Source of the DNA: an uncultured Thermoanaerobaculia bacterium
Lineage (GTDB): Bacteria > Acidobacteriota > Thermoanaerobaculia > Multivoradales > Multivoraceae
DNA length: 64,000 nucleotides
NCBI GenBank assembly: GCA_951812325.1
Contig: OX638294.1
Coordinates: 4,130,859-4,194,858, forward strand
Direction of reading: 5' to 3'
Shown here: positions 1-7,389 of the stretch, in pieces
Layout of the letters: each line of letters starts with the position of its first letter
How positions within the stretch are numbered: position 1 is the first letter of the stretch
The notes under the pieces: generated by a model
Told to the model about the DNA's origin: nothing
Databases searched by the model: none
Seen by the model: only the letters and a program-made list of their open reading frames with translations
Program-made: the position numbers and the translations under genes

Positions 1-559
1 CGGGTTGGCCGGGTTCGGCATCGTGCGCCGCGTGCGATCCGATCCGGCGGATCCACAGGGCGGCGGCAGCGAGACACAGGCTCTGCGCCAGCAGAACCGG
101 GCGCAGACCGGTCCGGTCGAGCTGACCAGCCGCGGCGAGACCGACGATGTAGGTGAACATGTTGATCGCTGTCGCTGCGGTCACGGCCCGCTGCAGCTGT
201 CGTCCCGCGATCCGGCTCAGTACGGCCTGCTGGGCCGGTCCCGAGAACGACATGGCGGCGCTGACGCCCAGGCCCCAGGCGGTGACCGTCCAGACGTTGA
301 ACTCGCCGAGCTCGAGCGCCAGCACGAGACCGAGGGGGACGATCGCCGCGGCGCCGAAGACGCGGGTCAGCACGGCGCGGGCGTCCGTGCGGTCGGCGCT
401 GGCGCCGCCCCAGAGCATGATGATGACGCCGGGAAGGCCGACCGCCGCCTGCAGCGGCCCCACACGGTCGGCGGAAAGGGCGAGGACGCCGATCAGCAGC
501 GCGGGGAGCAGGAGCTGCTGCATGGCGAAGCCGGAACTGGAGCAGGCCAGCGACCCCAT
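1..559 (-). CDS. MFS transporter, N-terminal part (runs off the window)
   Basis: The minus strand from 559 encodes an inner-membrane protein that is still open at the window edge, so only about 186 residues are seen. It opens near a hydrophobic segment (MQQLLLPALLIGVLAL), followed by a motif-A-like loop (GGASADRTDAR) and further membrane segments. This is the pattern of the N-terminal half of a major facilitator superfamily exporter, possibly of the MFS_3 type. The ATG at 559 is the first plausible start in a frame that stays open further upstream; no good Shine-Dalgarno precedes it, so the start is uncertain. It diverges from the methyltransferase gene 58 bases away. The substrate cannot be inferred. 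Confidence 0.7.
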   Translation of the reverse strand, partial: MGSLACSSSGFAMQQLLLPALLIGVLALSADRVGPLQAAVGLPGVIIMLWGGASADRTDARAVLTRVFGAAAIVPLGLVLALELGEFNVWTVTAWGLGVSAAMSFSGPAQQAVLSRIAGRQLQRAVTAATAINMFTYIVGLAAAGQLDRTGLRPVLLAQSLCLAAAALWIRRIGSHAAHDAEPGQP

Positions 560-617
560 GTACGCTGGGAGCCCCGGGCGCCGCGATGAGCGGCCGCCCG
601 AAGTGGCGGGAGAGACG

Positions 618-1496
618 ATGACGCGGACCTCGCTTGCGGAGAATTGGCTTCTGAACGTGCGAAGGCTACACGCGCGTCTCGGGCGCGGTTCGGTTCGGGC
701 TCGGCCGGGGCTTGCGCGGAAGGGCGCCGGAGACGGTCCGGGCGCGGATCGACGAGGACGGGTTCCGGGCTGGCGGCTTGGCCTCGCGGCGGCCGCGGCC
801 GCCGTCGCGGGCGCCGCGGGTTGCACGGTCTCGGCCCAGGAGCCGGTCGACTTCACGGAGCTTCGGCGGCGCATGGTGCGCGACACGGTTTCCGAGCCCC
901 GCGATGGTCGGCCGCCGGTGCTCGACGTCCGCGTGATCGATGCGATGGGCAAGGTGGAGCGCCACCTGTTCGTACCGGAGGAGATCCGCGAGTGGGCGTA
1001 TCGGGACTCGCCGCTCGGGATCGGCTGGCGGCAGACGATTTCCCAGCCCTACATCGTGGCGCTGATGACCGAACTCGCGGCGCCGTCCCCGGAGGACAGG
1101 GTGCTCGAGATCGGCACCGGCTCGGGCTACCAGGCCGCCGTGCTTGCCGAGATCGTCGATCACGTCTACACGATCGAAATCGTCGAGCCCCTCGGTCTGC
1201 AGGCGGCGGTCGCGCTCGATGCGGCCGGATACGGGAACGTGACGACCCGGATCGGCGACGGCTACGTCGGTTGGCCCGAGCAGGCGCCGTTCGACGCAAT
1301 CGTGGTCACCGCCGCGCCGGATCACGTGCCCGAGCCGCTGATCGACCAGTTGGCGACGGGAGGTCGGTTGGTGCTGCCGGTGGGCCCGGTGGGCGGCCGT
1401 CAGGAGCTCCAGGTGCTGGAGAAACAGGCCGACGGCGAGGTGGAGCGGACCCGGGTGATTCCGGTGCGGTTCGTGCCGCTGACACGGAATCGCTAG
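618..1496 (+). CDS. Protein-L-isoaspartate O-methyltransferase-like protein, apparently exported
   Basis: PCMT repairs isoaspartyl residues using S-adenosylmethionine. The body (from about residue 70 of 292) shows family hallmarks: QTISQPYIVALMTE, the SAM-binding motif VLEIGTGSGYQAA, a following acidic strand (VYTIEIVEP) and GGRLVLPVG. The unusual part is the N-terminus: about 50 Arg-rich residues, then a hydrophobic stretch ending AAGC, which looks like a lipobox. PCMT is normally cytosolic, so this copy may be a membrane-anchored periplasmic version, although the long pre-signal segment is atypical. The ATG at 618 has a GGAGAG Shine-Dalgarno; a GTG at 657 is an alternative. It is convergent with the next gene. 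Confidence 0.85.
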   Translation: MTRTSLAENWLLNVRRLHARLGRGSVRARPGLARKGAGDGPGADRRGRVPGWRLGLAAAAAAVAGAAGCTVSAQEPVDFTELRRRMVRDTVSEPRDGRPPVLDVRVIDAMGKVERHLFVPEEIREWAYRDSPLGIGWRQTISQPYIVALMTELAAPSPEDRVLEIGTGSGYQAAVLAEIVDHVYTIEIVEPLGLQAAVALDAAGYGNVTTRIGDGYVGWPEQAPFDAIVVTAAPDHVPEPLIDQLATGGRLVLPVGPVGGRQELQVLEKQADGEVERTRVIPVRFVPLTRNR

Positions 1497-1503
1497 CGGC
1501 CCG

Positions 1504-2178
1504 CTACAAGGGCACTTCTTCGCCCTGGCCTTCGATCACCAGCCCCAGAGTCACGTCGCCGAGGGGCACCGCCAGGGTCGGCTGATCGAGGTCGTTCCGG
1601 AACATGCCCGCGGCGCCCAGGTCGTCGTAGTTCTGAAACAGCGCCATCGTCATCGGGTGAGTACCGCCCTCGATGATCGTGTTGCTCGCTTCGACCAGGG
1701 GTTCCTGCTCGGGCACGCCGTAGGGATCGAAGTTGTCGAGCGCCATGGGAATGAGCAGCAGGAAGTCGCGGAACCAGGTCTGACCGGTGTGATCGCCGTC
1801 GGCCGGCTGTACCGCGTAGCGGAGCGTGTAGGTGCCCGGCGGCACGATCTGGGCCTTGTACGTGCTCCAGGAACCGGTCGTCCGCACGACCCCGACCAGA
1901 CCGCCTGGCGGCAGAGTGGGGTACTCCACGCCGAGTTCCCCGGAAGGGTCCTGCATCGGCAGAGCCGGCGGAAACCAGAACTCGACCGGCTCGCCTGCGT
2001 CCCGGACCACCCGGTAGCCGGCCGGATCGAGCAGTGGCGAGAGCCAGTCCGGAAGATCGGGCGGCAGGCCGTCCGTGCGCTCCATCGTCGGCTCGGCGGC
2101 AGCTGGCGCCGGAAGCAGGAGCGCTGCCAGAAGCAGGCCGATCAGATGCGCGCCGCACGCCCGCGCCGCGGCATTCAC
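1504..2178 (-). CDS. Secreted protein of unknown function
   Basis: The 224-residue protein starts with a clear signal peptide (hydrophobic core LIGLLLAALLLPAPAAA, probable cleavage after AAA). The mature part is rich in Pro, Gly and aromatic residues and includes PPGTYTLRYAVQPADGDH and RDFLLLIP, suggesting an all-beta extracytoplasmic domain. I cannot name a family. The GTG start overlaps the TGA of the upstream peroxidase gene by 4 bases (GTGA), so the two are probably co-translated and may work together in the periplasm. Nothing catalytic is visible; it could be a partner or carrier for the haem protein. Confidence 0.75.
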   Translation of the reverse strand: MNAAARACGAHLIGLLLAALLLPAPAAAEPTMERTDGLPPDLPDWLSPLLDPAGYRVVRDAGEPVEFWFPPALPMQDPSGELGVEYPTLPPGGLVGVVRTTGSWSTYKAQIVPPGTYTLRYAVQPADGDHTGQTWFRDFLLLIPMALDNFDPYGVPEQEPLVEASNTIIEGGTHPMTMALFQNYDDLGAAGMFRNDLDQPTLAVPLGDVTLGLVIEGQGEEVPL

Positions 2179-3305
2179 TCGAAGTTGATCAGGTAGTGGC
2201 GGAAGTCCTCAGGATCGACCTCGTCCAGCATGAGGAGGTACTGGACCAGCGGCTCGACGTCGGCCTCCGAGATCCGGATCTCGCCGAAGAGCGGGTCGAC
2301 GCCCTCCTGTTCGGCCCGGGCCGCCTCGGCCAGCTCCATGTGCCCCTGGAGCACTTCCTCGATCGTCGTGGCGCTGCCGTCGTGGAGGTACGGGTCGGTG
2401 CGCGGCAGGTTCCTGAGCGGAGGCGTCTTGAAGTTGCCGCTGCCGATGCCGTGAAGGGAGTAGTCGGTGAACGTGGGCGGCACGTGGCAGCGGACGCAGT
2501 TGCCCACCGACTCGAGGTCGAACACGCGGAAGAACGTCTTGAAGCCTTCGTATGCGGCCTCGGTGAAGCCTTCCGGGCGGCGGATCAGACCGCGGCCCTC
2601 CTGGTTGAAGATCCGGCTTTCGATGCTCGCGGCGTAGTTCATGATGTCCTCGTCCGCGTTGGGCGCCTTGCGGAAGCGGTTCTGCTCGGTGAACGCATCC
2701 CAGCGCGAGGTCATCGAGAAGTCGATCGTGCGCGTGTAGTCGGCCAGGGCGCGGGCGGCCGCCGCGGCGACTTCCTCCCGCTCGAGCGACTCCAGATCGA
2801 GGCCGTAGACCTCCCGGAACTGCTCGATGTAGGGCACGCCGGAGATCGCGTTGTGGCCCTCGTCGAGCAGTACGTAGGCCGCGTTGTCGATCGCCTCGGC
2901 GCGGGCGCCGGGCTTCCAGCCGTACTGCCTGCCGATCAACTTCTCGAGGATCATGTCCTCCATCGAGTCCCAGGCGCCGTCCCAGCCGAACACGTCCGCC
3001 CGAAAGGCGCCGGCCAGCGTCTGGGCGTTGCGCTCGGTCGTTTCGCGACCCGCGGTCAGGCTGGTCGGCGTGTGGTCGGCGTAGAAGCGCTCCCCCTTGC
3101 CTGCCACCGATTCGCCGAGGCCGTGGCATACCGAGCACGCGATCGCGTAGTCGGTGCCCTGGTTGTTGAACAGGAGTTCGGCGAACAGGTCGGTGCCGAG
3201 CCGGTCGAGTCCTTCCGCCGGATCCTGTGCCGCCGCGGCGGCTGCGAACAGGAGTGCCAGCACGATCGGCGAAGCTGCCGAACAGGCCACCTGGTTTCCC
3301 TTCAT
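2175..3305 (-). CDS. Di-haem cytochrome c peroxidase / MauG-family protein
   Basis: A 376-residue periplasmic protein with a signal peptide (residues 1-26) and two haem c attachment motifs, CSVCH ending at residue 61 and CVRCH ending at residue 274. This spacing fits the bacterial cytochrome c peroxidase/MauG fold. Other supporting stretches are FKTPPLRNLPRTDPYLHDGS, typical of the second haem domain, and EVLQGHMELA. Family members reduce hydrogen peroxide with electrons from small cytochromes or carry out oxidative protein modification; the sequence alone does not decide which. The start has a GGAGGA Shine-Dalgarno seven bases upstream. It is the first gene of a two-gene unit with the secreted protein at 1504-2178. 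Confidence 0.88.
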   Translation of the reverse strand: MKGNQVACSAASPIVLALLFAAAAAAQDPAEGLDRLGTDLFAELLFNNQGTDYAIACSVCHGLGESVAGKGERFYADHTPTSLTAGRETTERNAQTLAGAFRADVFGWDGAWDSMEDMILEKLIGRQYGWKPGARAEAIDNAAYVLLDEGHNAISGVPYIEQFREVYGLDLESLEREEVAAAAARALADYTRTIDFSMTSRWDAFTEQNRFRKAPNADEDIMNYAASIESRIFNQEGRGLIRRPEGFTEAAYEGFKTFFRVFDLESVGNCVRCHVPPTFTDYSLHGIGSGNFKTPPLRNLPRTDPYLHDGSATTIEEVLQGHMELAEAARAEQEGVDPLFGEIRISEADVEPLVQYLLMLDEVDPEDFRHYLINFE

Positions 3306-3390
3306 GATCGTCCTCCAGTTGCCGGTCAGTTCATGAGAGGTGGAGAATAGACGATCGACGTCACCGCGTCCGCGCGCATCCAGCGACCGC

Positions 3391-4425
3391 TTACGGCGAG
3401 AGGCGCTTCCAGTACTCGTCGTCGGCGTCTCTGGCCAGGCTCAGGCCGCCGTCGGAGCCGACGAAGACGGGATCCTTGACCACACGTACGCGGCCGCCGC
3501 CGAGCTCGCCGAGCGCCTGCTGCAGTTCTGCGCCGAGGCCGCGGATCAGACCGGAGCCGCCGGTGAGGATCACGTTGTTGCGGATCCGGCTCTGGTACTC
3601 GGGTTCGACTCGGGCGATCAGGTCGAGCATCGTCTCGCGCAGCGGCTCCAGCAGGCTCTCGCAGGCGCGGCGCATCGGTTCCGTGATGTCGATTCGGGTC
3701 GGTCTGCCGCGCACCGGCACGTCGACGACGACCGGGGCGCTCTCGCCGACGAAGGAGTGGCGTTCCTTCCAGGCCCGCACCATGTGGATGGACACGGAGG
3801 CGTCGGGATAGCGCTCCTCGATCAGGCGGTGGAGGTGGCGGTCCACCGCGTCGCCGGCGGTGCTCAGGGTGCGTTGATCGTCCTCCTCCGGGAAGCGGCC
3901 CATCAGGACGCAGAAGTCCGTCGTGCCGGCGCCGATGTCGATGACCAGCGTGTGGACCAGGGAATCCAGCCCGTAGGCGACCGCGAACGGCTCGGAGACG
4001 ATCAGCGTGCTCGCGACCTGGCCGGCGAGGATTCGCCGCAGGTTCTGGCGGTTGACCCGGAGCGTTTCCGCGGGAACGCCGACGACGGCATGGATCGCGG
4101 GGGCCGGTCCGGTCGCAGCCGTCGCGGCCAGCTCGAGGAGCCGCCTGACGAGTTCGCGCACGGCCTGCTCGTCCTGGTCCGACCCCTCCTTGATCAGGCC
4201 CCGCTCCAGCGGACGGCGCAGGTTGAGCATGGGCCGGTGCTCCAGTGCTTCGGCGCCGACCAGCACGTCGCGCCCGAGCACCTTCCTGGCCACCATGTCC
4301 CGAGGCCAGCCGACGTAGCTCTGCACCATGTGACGCTCGCCGTTCGCCGCCGAAATCGAGCTCCGCGACGTCCCCAGATCGATGCCGACCTTGAGCACTT
4401 CGCTGTCGGACGTGGCTCTGTTCAC
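3391..4425 (-). CDS. MamK-like bacterial actin
   Basis: This 344-residue cytosolic protein has the actin/Hsp70 ATPase core: phosphate-1 loop GIDLGTSRSSIS, phosphate-2 loop VIDIGAGTTDFC and adenosine loop ILTGGSGLIRGLG. Beyond the generic fold it resembles, from memory, the magnetosome filament protein MamK in several places: a YVGWPRDMVARK-like stretch, LVVSEPF-type IVSEPFAVAYGLD, DITEPMRRACE, PEYQ and VKDPVF. Length also fits MamK (about 350). MamK-type proteins polymerise into cytoplasmic filaments. No other mam gene is present here. The GTG start overlaps the TGA of the upstream amidase gene (GTGA), implying translational coupling and a possible envelope-linked role. MreB or DnaK-like identities fit the motifs less well. 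Confidence 0.82.
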   Translation of the reverse strand: MNRATSDSEVLKVGIDLGTSRSSISAANGERHMVQSYVGWPRDMVARKVLGRDVLVGAEALEHRPMLNLRRPLERGLIKEGSDQDEQAVRELVRRLLELAATAATGPAPAIHAVVGVPAETLRVNRQNLRRILAGQVASTLIVSEPFAVAYGLDSLVHTLVIDIGAGTTDFCVLMGRFPEEDDQRTLSTAGDAVDRHLHRLIEERYPDASVSIHMVRAWKERHSFVGESAPVVVDVPVRGRPTRIDITEPMRRACESLLEPLRETMLDLIARVEPEYQSRIRNNVILTGGSGLIRGLGAELQQALGELGGGRVRVVKDPVFVGSDGGLSLARDADDEYWKRLSP

Positions 4426-5591
4426 GGTTCTTCCCCTGCTGCCTGAGGCGCGGGTGCGTGTTCGCGGCGGGGAGACCCGCGTGAGCCTCGACCGTTCACG
4501 GTTCCTTCCCGGCCTCGAAAGGCGCGGAGCTTACCGTTGCCTCGGCCTTCCCCCTCCGCCGGCGACTCGACCGGCTGGAGAAGCGAGACGGCGTAGCTTC
4601 GGATGCCTGCGTCGAGGGCTTCGGCGATCGACTGGAGGTGTTTGTCGTCGCGCAACCGCTCGATCTCGCCGGTGTCCGAGAGGCAGGACACTTCGGCCAG
4701 GATGGCCGGCATTTCGGCGTCGATCAGGACGACGAAGGGCGCCGACTTGACGCCGCGATTCCGCAGTTCCGGGTTAGCCGCCCGCAGCTTCTCGAACAGG
4801 GAGTCCTGGACCGCGTCGGCGAGAGCGCGACTCTCGTCCTGCATGTGTTGGCCGTAGACGCCGTCCACAAGGCGCCTCAGGTCGGCCAGGGAGTAGCCGT
4901 GCGCCTCTGCGTTCTCCCGCTCGGCGAGCGCGGTGAGCTCGGGGTCGTCGGTGGGTCCCAGGTAGTAGGTCTCGACGCCGCAGGTCCGGTTCCGGGGCAG
5001 CCAGTTCACGTGAATCGAGACGAACAGGTCGGCGCCGGCCCGGTTGGCGATGCCGGACCGCTGGTCGAGTTCGACGTCGATGTCCGCCTCGCGGGTCATC
5101 GCGACCCGGTACCGGTCGGACAGCAACTCGCGGACGCGGACGGCGATGTCGAGCGCGAGCTCCTTCTCGGTCAGGCCGCCGGCCACCGTGCCGGAAGCGG
5201 ATCCGCCGTGACCCGGATCGAGCACGATCCTCCTGACGGGCAGCGGGAAGACGCTGAGGTCGAGGGACTCCGGCAGCTCGGTGAAACGGATTTCGGCCTC
5301 TGGCGGCGCGGCTACGGCGGGAGGCTCGGCCTGCGTAGCCTTCTCGGAGCGTTGCAGTTCCAGGTAGCCGAGTCCGGCGGCGGCGGCGATTGGCGCCAGA
5401 AGGAGGAGGCTCCAGGGTCGAAAACGACGCCGCTGCCGTTTCGGGGTGGCGTTCGCCCCGGGTTCGGGGCCTCTCCGGCCGAGTTCAGCCTCGTTCTCGC
5501 GCACCGCGGCTTCGATCAGGTCGATCCGAAGCCGTCGGTCGGCCCGGCTCCGCCCGGAAGGCGGACTGGCGGCGCGATCCTCGGGGGGCAT
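4422..5591 (-). CDS. Membrane-anchored N-acetylmuramoyl-L-alanine amidase (Amidase_3)
   Basis: The enzyme cleaves the amide bond between MurNAc and the peptide stem in the periplasm. With the start taken at 5591 the protein has 389 residues: a charged cytosolic tail (1-58), one membrane segment (about 60-78), a linker, and an Amidase_3 domain (about 118-335). Zinc ligands are visible as H128 in DPGHGG, E142 in TEKELALDI and H193 in SIHVNW, with the catalytic Glu in ILAEVSC. The C-terminal tail of about 50 residues is basic and low in complexity. An in-frame ATG at 5660 would add residues encoded by a REP-like repeat, so I prefer 5591. The gene overlaps the MamK-like gene by 4 bases; the cytosolic tail could contact that filament. 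Confidence 0.85.
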   Translation of the reverse strand: MPPEDRAASPPSGRSRADRRLRIDLIEAAVRENEAELGRRGPEPGANATPKRQRRRFRPWSLLLLAPIAAAAGLGYLELQRSEKATQAEPPAVAAPPEAEIRFTELPESLDLSVFPLPVRRIVLDPGHGGSASGTVAGGLTEKELALDIAVRVRELLSDRYRVAMTREADIDVELDQRSGIANRAGADLFVSIHVNWLPRNRTCGVETYYLGPTDDPELTALAERENAEAHGYSLADLRRLVDGVYGQHMQDESRALADAVQDSLFEKLRAANPELRNRGVKSAPFVVLIDAEMPAILAEVSCLSDTGEIERLRDDKHLQSIAEALDAGIRSYAVSLLQPVESPAEGEGRGNGKLRAFRGREGTVNGRGSRGSPRREHAPAPQAAGEEP

Positions 5592-5596
5592 CGCCT

Positions 5597-5718
5597 TGAC
5601 GGTAGCGGATTCTGTCCGGTAACAGCCCGTTGCGGAATGCGAGGAGGTTGGCGTGCTCATGCCGATCGCCCGTCGGCTCGTAGCGGATTCTGTCCGGTAG
5701 CAGCCCGTTGCGGAATTG
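5597..5718. repeat. Pair of REP-like imperfect palindromes
   Basis: Two copies of a motif of about 38 bases lie at about 5599-5637 and 5682-5718, both in the same orientation. Each contains GCGGATTCTGTCCGGTA followed by CAGCCCGTTGCGGAAT. The left part (ATTC..CCG..AAC) is complementary to the right part (GTTGCGGAAT) with small bulges, so each copy can form a hairpin, as REP elements do. They sit between the divergent amidase gene and the efflux operon. The core CCGCAACGGGCTG (minus strand) resembles the dispersed repeat found elsewhere in the window. Confidence 0.7.
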
Positions 5719-5839
5719 GGGGGCGGTGGTCGTACCATTCGGTCTGCCGTAACATCGGTCGGAGGTCGAACCCCGCTTGATCGCCCGTACCCGACAACCA
5801 GCCGATGATGGTTCCCCCGATGGTGGCGCTCAGGGCCGG

Positions 5840-7387
5840 ATGCGCTGGTCGCTGTCGCTGATCGCCGCTTCGATCTCCTGGCTCGGTTGCAGCTTTGTGG
5901 GGGCGCCGCCGGCCTTGGAGGTGCGCCCGCCGCCGGAGTACGGCGCCGCGGCCGAGGCGCAGGTCGGCGACATCGCAGCACGAGGAGGAGGCGCGCCTGG
6001 TGATGCCGGTGGCGCAGCAGGAGGCCGCAGCGACGATCCCGGCGCCGGCGTCGCGGTCAGGGCGGACTGGTGGAGCGACTTCGACGATCCCCTGCTTGCA
6101 CAGTTGATCGTCGAGGGTCTGGAGCACAACGCCAGCCTGCGCGCGGCGGCTGCGAACGTCGAGACGGCGTTCGCGCAGGCCCGGCTCGACGGCGCGGCCC
6201 GGCGACCCGAACTGGAGGCGGCGCTCGATCCCGGCCGGCGCAAGCAGAACACGGCCCAGAGCGGGTTGACCGAGGCGATCCCGATCCCGATTCCGGGCTT
6301 CGAGCCCGGCGGCGTCCGCAGCTTCGCCTTCACGAGCTACGGATTGTCCCTGAACGTCAGTTGGGAGGTCGACCTGTGGGGCCGGCTCGGCGCCCTCACC
6401 GCAGCATCGCTGGCCGAGGCGGCCGCCGGCGAGGCAGACTTCGAAGGCGCCCGCCTGTCGATCGCCGGTCAGGTCGCGAAGGTGTACTTCGGCGTCGTCG
6501 AGGCGATGCAGCAGGTGGAACTGCTCGAGCGCACCCTGGCGAGCCGCGAGCGGACGCACGATCGGGTCGTGGCGCGCTATCGGCGTGGCGTGGCGACCGC
6601 GCTCGAGGTACGGCAGGCGCGGACGCAGATCGCAACGGTCGAGGCCTCGCTGGCGGCACAGAGGCAGGCGGTCGACGGGCTGCGCCGGCAGATGGAGGTC
6701 CTGCTGGGCCGCTATCCGGCCGGTGAGATCGAGGCGGCCGCGGGTCTTCCCGATCTGCCGCCGCTGCCCGTGGCCGGTGTGCCGGCCGACCTGCTGGCGC
6801 GCCGCCCGGATCTGCGAGCGGCGGAGTACCGCGCGATCGCTTCGTCCCAGCGGATACGGTCTGCCCGGCGATCTCTCTACCCGACCTTCCGACTCGACGG
6901 CTCGTCCGGCACGTCGAGTGGCGCCTTGAGCGATCTGGTGGACGGCGACTTCTCGGTCTGGAGTCTCGCGGCTGGACTGCTGCAGCCCCTGCTTTCGGGC
7001 GGCCGCATCCGGGCTGGCCTGGACCTGGTCACCGCCGGTCTGGACGCGGCGGAGACGAACTGGCTGCAGACGGCGCTCTCGGCCTTCGCCGAAGTGGAAT
7101 CGGGTCTCGTGGCGGAGAGGATGCTGGCTGAGCGGACGGGGGCGCTGGAACGGGCGGCCGCCGAGAGCCGTGAGGCGGAACGACTGGCCGAGGGTCGCTA
7201 CAGGCAGGGTCTGGTCGGCTATCTGCAGGTGCTCGACAGTCAGCGGACGTCGTTTCAGTCGGAGAGCCAGTTGCTCGCCTCCCGCCGGGAGCAACTCGAA
7301 TCGCGGACGGACCTGATCCTGGCATTGGGCGGGGGCGCCTATCCGGAACGGGTCGCGGCGGCCGCCGCCCCGGGCGGCGGAGGCTAG
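5840..7387 (+). CDS. Outer membrane efflux lipoprotein (TolC/NodT family)
   Basis: First gene of the efflux operon. The 515-residue product begins with a signal sequence and a lipobox-like SWLGC, as in NodT/OprM-type outer membrane factors, which form trimeric channels for tripartite pumps. Repeated coiled-coil segments typical of the family are visible, including NASLRAAAANVETAFAQARLDGAA and ESREAERLAEGRYRQGLVGYLQVL (residue runs abbreviated here to their recognisable cores ASLRAAAANVE and YRQGLVGYLQVLDSQR). The proline-anchored LLARRPDLRAAE is also family-typical. An upstream in-frame start at 5777 exists, but the ATG at 5840 places the signal peptide at the N-terminus. It ends two bases before the adaptor gene. 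Confidence 0.9.
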   Translation: MRWSLSLIAASISWLGCSFVGAPPALEVRPPPEYGAAAEAQVGDIAARGGGAPGDAGGAAGGRSDDPGAGVAVRADWWSDFDDPLLAQLIVEGLEHNASLRAAAANVETAFAQARLDGAARRPELEAALDPGRRKQNTAQSGLTEAIPIPIPGFEPGGVRSFAFTSYGLSLNVSWEVDLWGRLGALTAASLAEAAAGEADFEGARLSIAGQVAKVYFGVVEAMQQVELLERTLASRERTHDRVVARYRRGVATALEVRQARTQIATVEASLAAQRQAVDGLRRQMEVLLGRYPAGEIEAAAGLPDLPPLPVAGVPADLLARRPDLRAAEYRAIASSQRIRSARRSLYPTFRLDGSSGTSSGALSDLVDGDFSVWSLAAGLLQPLLSGGRIRAGLDLVTAGLDAAETNWLQTALSAFAEVESGLVAERMLAERTGALERAAAESREAERLAEGRYRQGLVGYLQVLDSQRTSFQSESQLLASRREQLESRTDLILALGGGAYPERVAAAAAPGGGG

Positions 7388-7389
7388 AC

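Noticed and set aside
2034..3350. Plus-strand frame opposite the di-haem peroxidase
   Set aside because: The minus strand has two CxxCH motifs and a signal peptide; the plus frame has nothing recognisable.
3391..4425. Possible magnetosome island
   Set aside because: Only the MamK-like actin is present; none of the neighbours resembles MamA, MamB, MamE, MamI, MamM or other magnetosome proteins.
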